Source: Branchiostoma floridae (lineage: Eukaryota > Chordata > Leptocardii > Amphioxiformes > Branchiostomatidae). From it: DNA of 64,000 bases. The notes beneath the pieces are model-generated. The model had not been told where the DNA came from. It made no database searches and saw only the letters and a list, made by a program, of their open reading frames with translations. The stretch lies in contig NC_049985.1 in assembly GCF_000003815.2 (NCBI RefSeq), positions 1,267,410 through 1,331,409 of the forward strand, given 5' to 3'. Below are positions 46,516 through 57,108 of this stretch, piece by piece. Both the position numbers and the translations under genes were made by a program. Position 1 is the first letter of the stretch. The number at the start of each line of letters is the position of its first letter.

Positions 46516-49062
46516 CGTTACATGACCAATAGCGGTGTTGTGTTATGATGTGATCATTGTTTGATAGTAGCTAAAATTACGCAATGCACGATAATATAAA
46601 TCAAGGAACCCAGTGTCTCACATTCTCACTCAGTTATGCTTCCAATCCGGGGCACGACCGGGCAGGTTTGGCGAATGAAAAGTATATTGTCAAAGACCTT
46701 TGTGACTTTTCGAGAATATATATCTAGTTGCTTGATTTGTATTACACGTGCGTAGTGCCTTGAAGCCTAACCTTTATTGAAGTAGGCATGTGCTTTATCG
46801 ACGTAGACATAGCAGATAATAAATTGAATCGTTCAAGGATTCCAGACCCCCCTTACTTATAGGTTGTTAGGTAACTCCTGAATTGAAGGTGAAACGTTTC
46901 TTGGCATTCTATGTCCAAATCCTCCTGGGACTTCCAAGCAAAAATATACTAGTACCTTAGTCTATATATAGATCTAGAGTTTGACCTCCGAGAATGATTT
47001 CATCGGGTTAGTATAAGACCCTATTAGAGTTTTCGTTTGCACTACTCGTAAGTTAGGCGAGAGACATTACTCACGGTCGTGTAAAAGAAAACTCCCACAC
47101 CCTAGGCTTTGACCTTGAAGTTAAGCTAAGATTGGATCAGGATTCCGCTAAGTTTGAGCCAGTATTCCGGACCATAACACGCCTGTAGGGAAACCGACCC
47201 GCAGCGTTCAGTCGCAGGCCCGCGTCTGGATTCTGTCCGAACCGAACCTGACCTTGGAACGACATTCATTGAAGGGCACAATGCACCTGTGGTGTCAAAG
47301 GTAAGGTCAAGATTCAGGTCACGGGTGCTGCCATAATATCTGGCAATGGACCTGATAATAAATCAAGACGTAAGCTTATTAGTATTTCAACATGTGTAAA
47401 TAGCAACGCATATCCGATCTTCATAATGACAACCTATCTACAGTTGTAACGTTATAGGCAGGCAAATATACCTATTACAAGAGTGTGTAGCATGGGCTTT
47501 TACAATCATTGGAGGAATTTCTAACGTTTACATATTCTTAAATCTATATCATCATTAATCATAGATCGTAATATGAAATATTGTCACTAAGAATAAGGTA
47601 TGCAACGTTATTGCAGAGGATAAAAGGCAATCAGTGATGGCAGACTTCACCCATTAGAAAAGAAGCGCCGTCTGGCAGAACATACAGAAACTGCACTGCA
47701 GAGATCCACCTGGACACTATGCAAAAACAGTTCAGTCTCCCAAGTAGAGTTACAAGAGTTGAAATGAGCAACTAGAAATGAAGAAAATAGAGGCAGCTGC
47801 AGATTAACACACAACACGCGTAGCTACACAGAGCTAAAAAAAAAGAAGATCACCTCAGAAAGTGTTTGTGTTTAACCTCTCCAATCTAACTTTACTTGAC
47901 GGAAGGGTACGTCGATGAAGGTTAGACAACCCTTACACCATTCCGTATGTTCTCACGCTGTGTGTATGACAGGTACTTAACCCAAGGTACCGGGTTCAAC
48001 TCGCAGACACCTCCTGCTTCCCGCCAAGACGGGCGTCGCCATGGCAACCCTGCAGACGACAGTAACCCTAGCAGCGGGGCAGGCGGGAAGGTGACTCCCG
48101 AGGAAGGCGCGAAATCTGATCTTAATCCTGTGGAACGGATCAGTCTGGCTTACCGCCACACAAGGTCACCGGGACAATTTCAAGGTCAGATTTTCGGTTA
48201 CGAGCGACGCCAATGGATCACTGACTGCACTTGAACTCTGACCTCCCCAGAGATGTGTCAAGCACCTCCCCCTCCCCGAAAGGTGAGTAGGGAAATGTTT
48301 GGTTCTTCTTCTTCTTGTGCCGAAATAATGTCCGCAGATGCAAGGAGGCCAGGAGGCGATTGTTGACGCATTCTTTTCCGGCTTGCCTCCTGGCGTCAGG
48401 GAACGATACCATCAGACTTTTGCTGCGATCGGGAACCTCTTTTGGCGTCAATATTGCCATTTTGTACGCATGCCGCGAGAGACTCAATCTCAGTCAAATC
48501 CGAACTACTCAAGAGGATTAACAGAACAAGAATTAAATACATAATTCGTATACCCTGTCTGCATTGGGAGATGAATCGACTGTATTTTTTAAACGTTCCA
48601 CCAAAGATCCGAAAGTGACAGGCTTTTCTCGGTACACTGGCGGCCTCTAGCGAGATGAAGTGACTTTACAACGACCATAAACTTGCCGCATAATAAGGCC
48701 AAGAGAGATATAGCCTAGAATCCGGCCTTGTTAGCTGTGGTCCGCTCCCAAAGGGTGAGGTAGCAATCTTTGGGAACGGGCGAAAGCTAACAAGGCTGGA
48801 CTCCAGGCTAGGCTAACATAGATCACCGGCGAATTACATGATGACTTCGTTGACACGACCGGAGTTTCATATAGCATTGTCATGTAAGTTTCTGTAGATG
48901 ATACAATATAACGTTACGTGTAACTGTTATAACTTCAGCACAACTGTAACGCTTAGATATGCATTGGGTTACAAACTTTACGTATGTAAAGGATGATTTC
49001 GAATATCTTAGTATGCTTTTGTGGAATGAAATCACACCAAGAAAAGTCGTTTTGTAAGAATA
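46516..49062. other. Intergenic region between convergent genes
   Basis: 2.5 kb from the Dachsous polyadenylation signal to that of the minus esterase. It holds a foldback element (48711-48815) and a short dispersed repeat near 47914. Open stretches near 47947-48234 and 48338-48544 show no domain or conserved pattern. Confidence 0.6.
48711..48815. mobile_element. Foldback MITE
   Basis: tagcctagaatccggccttgttagct at the left pairs with agctaacaaggctggactccaggcta at the right, and the ctcccaaag/ctttgggaa arms also pair. The terminal tagcct matches the element at 8874. No target duplication was found. Confidence 0.7.
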
Positions 49063-49068
49063 TTTATT
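49063..49068 (-). terminator. Candidate polyadenylation signal of minus-strand esterase
   Basis: AATAAA on the minus strand, about 610 bases after the TAG. The 3' UTR part near 49280-49310 matches the plus-gene 3' UTR near 62390-62415 (gatgcagggtgt...acatgt), so the inverted duplication includes the UTR. Confidence 0.45.
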
Positions 49069-49502
49069 GCTCACTCACTGAATAAGATACAACGTATACC
49101 AGCCTCTGCTACTTACTTATCAGCTAAATTACAAGAATAGTGTACGAAAGACAATGTAGTGTAAAACGAGAACTGAAAAATACTTCGACAGTCTGCTGCC
49201 ATTTCTAAGTAAGTGGGCGTTTATATTGAAAGAATTCAAATATTTGCGAAAGTTTTCAAACCTATATAACGTTATACATGTGACACCCTGCATCTAAACC
49301 ACTTACTAGCACTATGATATACAGCATTACAGGTATGTACATTGTACACTGGTAGTGCGACACTAGTTGTATTAAGTCATGAAAGTTACCTGTGATATGA
49401 TATCATGATTTTTGTATTACTTTGCGACAGTCACGGCTCGTAAACAATGTTAGCAGAAATCCTAACCACTACTATCCCTCCGACCCAACCTTTGCTTGGA
49501 GA

Positions 49503-49697
49503 ATAGCAAACCTACTACAGCTGAAAATGCTCACCCAGGTTATTCCTACTATAGCAAACATTACACTACAGCTAAGGTAATCCCTACTGTAGCAAACTTA
49601 CTACAGCTGAAAATGCTACCTGGTAGCAAACATACTAGATCATACTACAGATGAAAATACTACCAGGTCACCCCTACTGTAGCAAACTTACTACAGC
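49503..49697. repeat. Repeats of the esterase C-terminal codons in its 3' UTR
   Basis: tagcaaac(t/c)tactacagctgaaaa spans the last codons of the minus esterase (49674-49697) and recurs downstream in its UTR at about 49504, 49552 (partial), 49588 and 49624 (partial). Confidence 0.85.
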
Positions 49698-52600
49698 TGA
49701 AAAGGCGCCGGCAACAAGCAAAAAGCTCCACGTGTATTTCTCAGCGCCACCGGTGGTAACTTGCTTTCCCATCAGCCTCGGCACCTCCTCGTTCCAAAAC
49801 TTCATGTTGGACTCCCGCAGCTTGACGTCAGCAGATGACGTCACGTCCAGCTTCAGGTAGGATTGGGATGACGTCATGAACCGTGGCCAGGTCACCAGGT
49901 TACGCATGCGCGCTGCACCGGTGGAGTCACTGGGGTCTCTGTGAGATGAGATGAGATGAGATGAGAAAATGAGGAAATAGTTAAACAAACAAGTCGAAAA
50001 AATATTAGATAGCAAGGCGGAGCGATCTTTTCTTGAGAAATAGTGGGAATGGACAGTCGAAATCCAAATCAAAGTCCAATCTTTGTGTTGGAAATTACTT
50101 CTTACTAATTAAATCTTGCTTCAGAGTATGATTTGTGGGACAAAATTAGACTTTCGCCTATCAAAGAACATATCTCCACTTACCCGTTAGCGGCGAAGTT
50201 GACCCAGTACGCCATCATGTCCAGACTCAGGTCCCTCTCCTCCTGGGTGAAGCTGTACTTCCAGGAGTTGCCGGTGTCGTCACGCAGGAGCGGGATGCCG
50301 AACATGTAGAACAGGTCGTCGCCGTGGTCCGCTTTCGCGTAGGAAGGTCTTTCCGGGGAAACCGACGTGGTGTGATGCTGGAACTCGTACTGATAGACCC
50401 GGGCAGTGTCGTGCGCTGTGAGGGAGGGACGGAAAGTTTACATTTCAGAATGAAGCAGACAGACCTAACGCTAGTTCACCTTTTTCCGTGGGTTAACCTA
50501 TATCCGTTGTATTTGAAAATGGGGGATTTTAGTGTATTAAGTCGGACACTGTTTTCAAACATTTTGAAGAAACTGCCATCTAAAATCGCCTTCCGTCGAC
50601 TTGATACCTCTAAATACCCTGTTGATAAATACATCGGACATAGGTTATCCCACGTATAAAGGTGAACTAGCGTTAATCAACACAGTTAGAGGTAGACAGA
50701 AAAATGAAAAGAGATGGGTTGATATCAGAGAATTGACAGGACTCAGCCTAGCTGAATCAGACCCTCCGGAAAGCAGAAAAACAGACGGTTGGAAGGATGA
50801 TGACAGAGTATGTTTGGATGTACCCAACGGCCAACCCGACTATAGTACTAAGGGCTTAGTATCCAGGCAGGTTTACTAGTGGCATAAGATAGCTGACTAA
50901 GGAGTACAGCTGGCCAAAGGGGGTCAACAGCCACGCCATGCCAGTAGCCAAACATACTCCTAGGTGGGCTTCACTCCTAGTCATACTATCTAATGCTACC
51001 GTAGGACCTGCTTGAAGATCGAAAGGACTATAAATGACGATGAGATGAGCATACGGTAGAGTCTCTGACATACCTGCCACAGCCTGCGCCATGAGTACGG
51101 TTGTTGCGGTGAACCTGTTGTCGGTCATCAGCTGGATAAACCGGTCACGAGTGTAGATCGGGTCGTCCGAGTCGGGGTTCATGTACTGGTCTATCACGGG
51201 CTGCACGATGTTGTCCACATCGCCGTCCTGGGGAAAGGCAAGAGGAAAAAATGAAAAAAAAACAGGGGGCTGGGAGAAAAACTTGTATCTGCCTTCATTT
51301 ACTCCATGAAAAAGTTGTGTGTACCTAGGAACAGATTTTCCTCTCAGAATCTGTTATTATGTTGAACAAAGCAGGGAAACAGCAGCAGACATCGTTTGGC
51401 CTAAACGTAACTCTTACAGGAAATTGTGCGGCGACAAAGTTGAGTTGGGCCGGCAGAATAGCCGACAACACAGTCCTGTTCAGACCGTCCGCGGTCACTT
51501 CGGGAACTGTGCCCAACAGCCCGTAACTGAACTCGCCGTCGGTGGTGCCAAGGAGGTAGTCTACCTCGTTAACTTCCTTCTTGTACATAATGTCCTGGAT
51601 CAAGAGGGAAATAAAAACACATTAGAATACAGATTTCCTCTTTCGAATGAGGTAAAATGAGTACCTAACTTATATTGTTGGATGTTTGGCCATGGTAAAC
51701 CCTAAATTATCATACATCAACCAACACCGGCTATCGCCAAACAGTCCCATTCGATACAGACACTCTCTGCCGCGTGAGGTACATCTATAAACTGAACAAC
51801 ACAGGACCAGGAGATAGCACAAGACAAGACAAGACTAGATAGAAAAAACATACCCACAGATCGTCTGCGTCTGGTAAGAAAGATCCTCCGACTATCGGGA
51901 CTGGAGCATCAAGTTCCAACACGTCGTGGGCTGGTTTGCTATGGACGAGCAAAAAAAAAAGATTATTGTTTGACAATAAACTGATACGGTGTTGGAAGGA
52001 CTTAAACTTATAACGCTATAACGCTACTTTTTACGTGTAGAACATTATAAACCGCCGCAGGCAGATCATCTTAGCCGAACTCACATGCACGCAGATGCAC
52101 GCCCACTAGGAGTGGGTACCGGTACGGTGTACCTTTACAAAACTGTCTTTCTTGTCCGGACCTGGACCTGATCCTCTGGACCTGGACCGTACCTGTACCT
52201 GAATTTTCTGTACCGGTACCCACCCCTAACGCCCACCCTACTGCAGTATTATCTGTGCCTTCACATCTTTTACTTGCTACAGGATGGCAACCGCGGAATA
52301 TGGTACCAGGGCTGTGTGGCCCGAGGGGTAAGGAGCTTGGCGTCGCCCTATACACCATGTGGTGTGGGAGGGTTTCACCTTGAACTTTGATAACACATAT
52401 ACATATAGATGTAGAAAATACCTTCGTAGGCAGCTCATCATGTCATCGAAGGAGGTTGTGGTGCAGTTTAGCGAGGCGGCTAGGGTCTCCGTTTTTGTGG
52501 TGTCTCCCCTGCGGCTGGCCCCGAGCCCGGCCACGCCGCTCTGAGAGATGGCCCGGCGGTACAGCCCTCGTGTCTCCGGGGACATGACGAGCAGGGAGAC

Positions 52601-52856
52601 CCCCCAGGCTCCGCCGGACTGGCCGAAGATGGTGACTCTGTCGGGATCTCCTCCGAAGTTCCGGATGTTTGCCTGAACCCACTGGAGGGCTTTAGCCTAT
52701 GGTGAAAAGGAGTATACTATTCATATAGTCGCCGACGATATGTTCAAGCAAATACTACAAGATGACCACATGTCCTACACAACCTTAACTCTCTTCCAGA
52801 TTCACAGCTAAGTATACATCTATATATATGCGCGCGCGCGTGTGTGTGTGTGTCTG

Positions 52857-52898
<42 letters not shown>

Positions 52899-55215
52899 TG
52901 TGTGTGTGTGTGTGTGTGGTTTCGTGTTCAATGATAATGATTTCTCTATGTCACTTCGCAATCTGGGCAAGCGGTTCAACAATTTTTTTTTCCTCTTTAT
53001 CATTAATGTTGGCACATAAAGCTCACCATGTCCATTAGCGCAACGTTGCCGTCCGTTTCGGCGTCCCGGGTCGGCAGGAAGCCCAGGTTGCCCAGACGGT
53101 AGTTTATGGTTACCATGACGACGTTATTGAGTGACGTGGGGATCTCAGCCGGGTAGGTGTCCGCACTACCTATCGCCAGACCTCCTCCGTGTAACCACAC
53201 CATGACCTGGGCCGGAAGAACAACAAAAACGTTAACAACAAACAACACATTGGTACAAAGTTTATCACAAACAACTGAAGGCTAGAATTTTTCTCTTTCA
53301 CCCCTTCCCCTGATCTCTTCCTTATCACACTACCCCCCCCCCCCNNNNNNNNNNNNNNNNNNNNNNNNNNNNNNNNNNNNNNNNNNNNNNNNNNNNNNNN
53401 NNNNNNNNNNNNNNNNNNNNNNNNNNNNNNNNNNNNNNNNNNNNCGCCATCTGGGGAGGCGGGAAATTTGTTACGTTTACCTTAACACTACCAGATACTC
53501 AGGTGCTAGGACCAGAGGGACATCACACTGCAGATGAGTGGAGGGGGTAGCAGAGTAACCTCTATAGCAGTCTCTGGTCTTTGGAAGGGGGTGGGGTGAT
53601 ATAATGCACTTTTGCTGGCTACGTCTTTTTGTACTGGGTCGCTTGTGCTGCCGACATATGGGCCGGTGGCAGCCGAAGTCATCAGCAAAAAGTGTTCTGA
53701 GCAGAAGAAAAAAAAACGCAAAATGGTCCATTATGGCGGCTAGTGGCAGAGACCCTCCGTTCACTGCTAGGTGTCGGGAGGTTACACACGCACCTGGCTG
53801 TAGAATGGTGACTTCATCTCTCCGCGACAACCCCTTTAGCTTAATCGGATGGATAAAGTACAGCATATAGTAATAGAAGTGTTTCTTTCATGCACTGCCA
53901 CAGACTCACCTGAGGTCCCCCACAGGCGGAGCGGCGTAGGGAATCCCCTTGAAGGTGTAGATCCGGTCAAACACAGCCCCCCCTATGAACGAGGTCGGTA
54001 ACTCCACCCCGTTCACTTTTCCATACGTGGTGGGGACCACAACTCCGCCTGGACGGGTGACAAGTGTCATAGTTTGCACCAATGTTCACCAATAAAGATT
54101 TATCAATTGATCGATTAATAATCTGCGTTACTTGGCGTCTCCATACATAGTGGGGCGTCAACACCACGAGGACAGATAAAAGAAGTACACACATTTAATC
54201 TGTTTTACAACCAACAATTGAATTTTGACCCAGTTTATAATTGAATTTTCGCCCTGCTTATACGTCGAGCCATTCTTAAAATCCAAGCATCCCCTCCCGG
54301 TGTTTCGCCCCATAGATACTGCCTGTCTGCCATCGGTAGATGTCCTTGCAGATTAATAATCTCCAAGCAGATCTCACGGTAACATAAGATAGTATCAAAC
54401 GCTGGCAGAGGAGTGAAGCCGGCCTATGAGTGTGTTTCGCTAGCCCTACGAGTCGAACATCTGTTTGCAAGGTGTACAAGCCGTGATCACCACGTTGTTA
54501 CATATGAGTGAAAACCACAGCATGTCCAAGACAAAAGATACAAAAACCGTCAGTATTGCTACAGTACCATGGTCGGCTGTCAGGACTGCAATCAACCCTG
54601 ACCTAACACCTACCCACTTTCCAAATATCATCGCAATTCATCCAGAACTTCTCAAGCCATGCTTGCATCAAATATCCGGATCAGGTAAACATAATGTTTA
54701 CACACACTCAGACACACCCAAAACATACATCCATGGAGGTGACAACCGGCTACCATGTAACTCGCGTTTGGGTTGTCCGGGATGTCCATGGTTGTGTTGT
54801 ACATTTGCCATAGTAAGACGATAGAAACTAGTACATGTAAGTGTGCGATGCATTTGGGAGCAAAATGGACTGAAATGCAGCGATTTAAAAACCAAGTAGT
54901 AAAGCCAAGTAACGCTGCACACACACCACCAACTTACACACGCTTGAATGTCAGAAGTTTTTGCTACAAATGTTCGTTGTCGAGACATGTCTTTCGCGAC
55001 CGGCCGTGGACAATCTCCAAATCGGACATACCGGTGTTTATAAATTATAGGCTGATGATCACGGCAACTGTAAAGTGTTGCCACACTGAGGAGCTAAATA
55101 TTAAATGCACTGGAATCATGTACAAAATCATGTCCAACCCACCTGCGAGCCCCAGCAGCGCCGCCAAGACGACCACGTCCCCGACACCTGAGGTAATACC
55201 TGCACGCCGGCCCAT
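49674..55215 (-). CDS. Type-B carboxylesterase, GPI-anchored-like (minus-strand paralogue; exon 3 lost in gap)
   Basis: Exons in transcript order: 55143-55215 (ATG, signal peptide), 53910-54048, [exon 3 missing, expected about 208 bases within the N run 53345-53444], 53027-53206, 52422-52696, 51854-51938, 51418-51594, 51074-51227, 50184-50415, 49674-49938 (TAG). Phases match the complete plus-strand paralogue, and with a 208-base exon 3 the product would be about 595 residues. The alpha/beta-hydrolase features are present: oxyanion HGGG (53180-53191), nucleophile GQSGG (Ser codon 52616-52618), acid Glu in TTDGEF (51532-51534) and catalytic His in ADHGDDLF (50324-50326). The conserved Cys pair is NC...SC. 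The C-terminus is hydrophobic after a TTGGA stretch, as in a GPI signal. By family it hydrolyses carboxylic esters, secreted or on the cell surface; the substrate is unknown. Confidence 0.9.
50466..50675. mobile_element. MITE in intron 8 of the minus esterase
   Basis: 210 bases with inverted ends taacgctagttcaccttt and aaaggtgaactagcgtta, extended by imperfect (c)cgtggg/cccacg pairing. On the minus strand it lies 50 bases upstream of the exon 9 acceptor at 50415. Confidence 0.8.
52107..52228. mobile_element. Short hAT-like MITE with perfect 8-bp target duplication
   Basis: 122 bases, ends TAGGAGTGGGTACCGGTAC and GTACCGGTACCCACCCCTA (18 of 19 pair). Flanked by ACGCCCAC at 52099-52106 and 52229-52236. 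It lies in intron 5 of the minus esterase. Confidence 0.92.
52828..52918. repeat. GT microsatellite
   Basis: (CG)n and (GT)n run in intron 4 of the minus esterase. Apparent ORFs through it are repeat translations. Confidence 0.95.
53345..53444. other. Assembly gap, 100 N, over esterase exon 3
   Basis: Exactly 100 N following a C run of at least 12 (53333-53344). The 53445-53900 flank holds no exon 3 sequence, so the exon should be in the unsequenced part. Confidence 0.95.
53445..53909. other. Intron 2 of minus esterase, no recognisable content
   Basis: No exon or known repeat was recognised. A purine-rich A run (gaagaaaaaaaaacgc) is the only low-complexity tract. Confidence 0.4.
54049..55142. 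other. Intron 1 of minus esterase
   Basis: 1.1 kb between the signal-peptide exon and exon 2. No repeat or coding segment was recognised on either strand. Confidence 0.6.
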
Positions 55216-55272
55216 CGTGTCTCTGAGTGTTTGTTTGTCTCTAACAAATGTGGACTCTGCTCGGGAAGAGCC

Positions 55273-55280
55273 CTTTTATA
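55273..55280 (-). promoter_or_regulatory. TATA box of minus-strand esterase
   Basis: TATAAAAG read on the minus strand, 58 bases before the ATG at 55215. The plus paralogue has a degraded TTACAAAA at 56638-56645, 60 bases before its ATG, in a matching sequence context (agtccacatttgtt ... acacgATGGG in both). The transcription start is inferred to be about 30 bases downstream. Confidence 0.6.
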
Positions 55281-56637
55281 CGTTTGCTCGATGCTAAACA
55301 GAAGATTTGGATGATGTCATTTACCAAACCGAGCTGGTTACCTCTATGATTCAACCGCGAGCGTCAGGTATTCATTCACCTGTGTGCTAACAAACGCTGA
55401 CAAGAGCCGGGGTCATGTGAATTGAACCGTGGCAGTTTAGTGTTTTAAGTTTGCTCTTGAAGAGTTTTAGACTTCTTTGCTTTCATTTTTTCCCATTTCC
55501 GTTTGAAGAATTTTTCTCCCTTTGGCAAACATATAGGTATTGAATGCTGTAGATATGAATGGCACAAATTATTCTGAATTGTTAAACGCAGTGTTGTATT
55601 GAAATCAGCAGCTTGGAAGATCGATCTCAGCGACCTTGGGTAAATGACCTGTAGCACGCTCGGTGCTTGAAGGCGAGATGACCATATATGGTCAACACGG
55701 TCCCTACCAAATACTTGCCGCTCAGCGCAGGTCCCAAAGAGTTTACCATATTCGGGCATGAAATAGCAACAAAACTGGACTTGTAAATCATATATATGGT
55801 TAATTAAGCATGCAGTGCCTGAGTGGTAAATGCTGACTTAACAGTGAGTCATTCTTATTTTGAAAAGTTGTCGTCAAATGTTAGAGAATGCAATACCGGA
55901 AGCCACTTGTAAAGCTGGTGTCATTACCACGATTTGATCATCAAAAAGTCCCCATATCCCATCTCAAAATTGCCATAGAATCAAGCATATGTTTCTCCTG
56001 AAAAAAATGCGAAATCACGCAGTGGTCGAGAGGATAGCGGCGGTAAATATTGCTGCCGAAAATGTCCTTCATAACTTACAGACTGACTCGCCAGGTGAGC
56101 ATAGTCTCGACCTGACCTGACCTGGCCTAGGAGTATGCACACTCCTTTGCCAGCTTTGATACTACTAATATCTTATGCTACCGTAGTATTATTTGCTTGG
56201 AGATAAGTTGAGCTGTCCGAGGCTTCCCGTTGTGTGCCTTCGGCTCTATATAGCGTGTTACTGTTTTGAAGAGCCCTGCCTACCCGACCGTGGACCCAAT
56301 ATCTGGGTCTACCACGGCCTGATGTACACACAGCCCCGACACTGCCTTCCTTTCAGAGACTCTTTCAGTAACAGAAATGGCCAAAATAAACGCACTCGAA
56401 TCATATAGCAGCTCGCACTATTCGATCTACGCTGGCGGCTGAAAGCTTCATCTACCCGGAAGAGAGTCTGGCCAGTGCTAGTATTACCATGGATGCCAAG
56501 TTAGCGAATGCCTGATGCTGAAATTGACAAATAACACCGGAGCTTGCCAAATAGCGACTGGATATGATTTTAGAAGCTGTCAGGCGTTTCAGGTAGAATC
56601 CACTACCTGTTTGTCAGTGACCAGAGCTTGTTTACGT
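55281..56637. promoter_or_regulatory. Shared upstream region of the divergent esterase genes
   Basis: About 1.36 kb between the two TATA positions, with no convincing ORF. The minus-gene side (55262-55905) is inverted-repeat related to 63100-63785. It holds the palindrome CCATATATGG (55682-55691), a perfect CArG/SRF-type sequence. The plus-gene side has no clear match to the minus side beyond the last 70 bases before the ATG. A common regulatory region is inferred from layout only. Confidence 0.45.
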
Positions 56638-56645
56638 TTACAAAA
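56638..56645 (+). promoter_or_regulatory. Degenerate TATA-like element of plus-strand esterase
   Basis: TTACAAAA, aligned in position with the TATAAAAG of the minus paralogue. The match of spacing and flanks supports homology; whether it still works is unknown. Confidence 0.35.
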
Positions 56646-56704
56646 CTCAGAAGGGCACTTAGCGAACAAAGTCCACATTTGTTGGCGGCACAACAAGATA
56701 CACG

Positions 56705-57045
56705 ATGGGCCTGCGTACAGGTAAAACCTCAGGTGTCGCGGACGTGGTCATCTTGGCGGCGCTGCTGGGGCTCGCAGGTGGATAGGGATTTATTTTGTAT
56801 GATCACAACATATCAGTGCATTTTATTACCCAGTACGACAGTGCATTGCATGCTTATATCTACTAGTTTCTGTAGCCTGATAAATGTACTGTACAGCGAA
56901 GCCATGCATGAAGAATCCAAACGACCATGCTGTGTGTTTAGGGACCAAAGTACAAGGCAGCCTTATATTACATAACAAAGGCATCTTGTGTTTAACTTGT
57001 AGTAAAGACACAACTGTTTCCACGTTGTTTATATACCCCCCTTCC

Positions 57046-57108
<63 letters not shown>

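Noticed and set aside
47947-48544. Small open frames in the intergenic region
   Set aside because: Short, without domain, conserved pattern or splice context.
52828-53019. Cys/Val-rich open frames through 52828-53019
   Set aside because: They are translations of the GT microsatellite.
55445-55759. Open frame on the minus strand with partial similarity to a frame at 63131-63424
   Set aside because: Similarity follows from the DNA inverted repeat. The frames diverge outside a short block and lack any domain.
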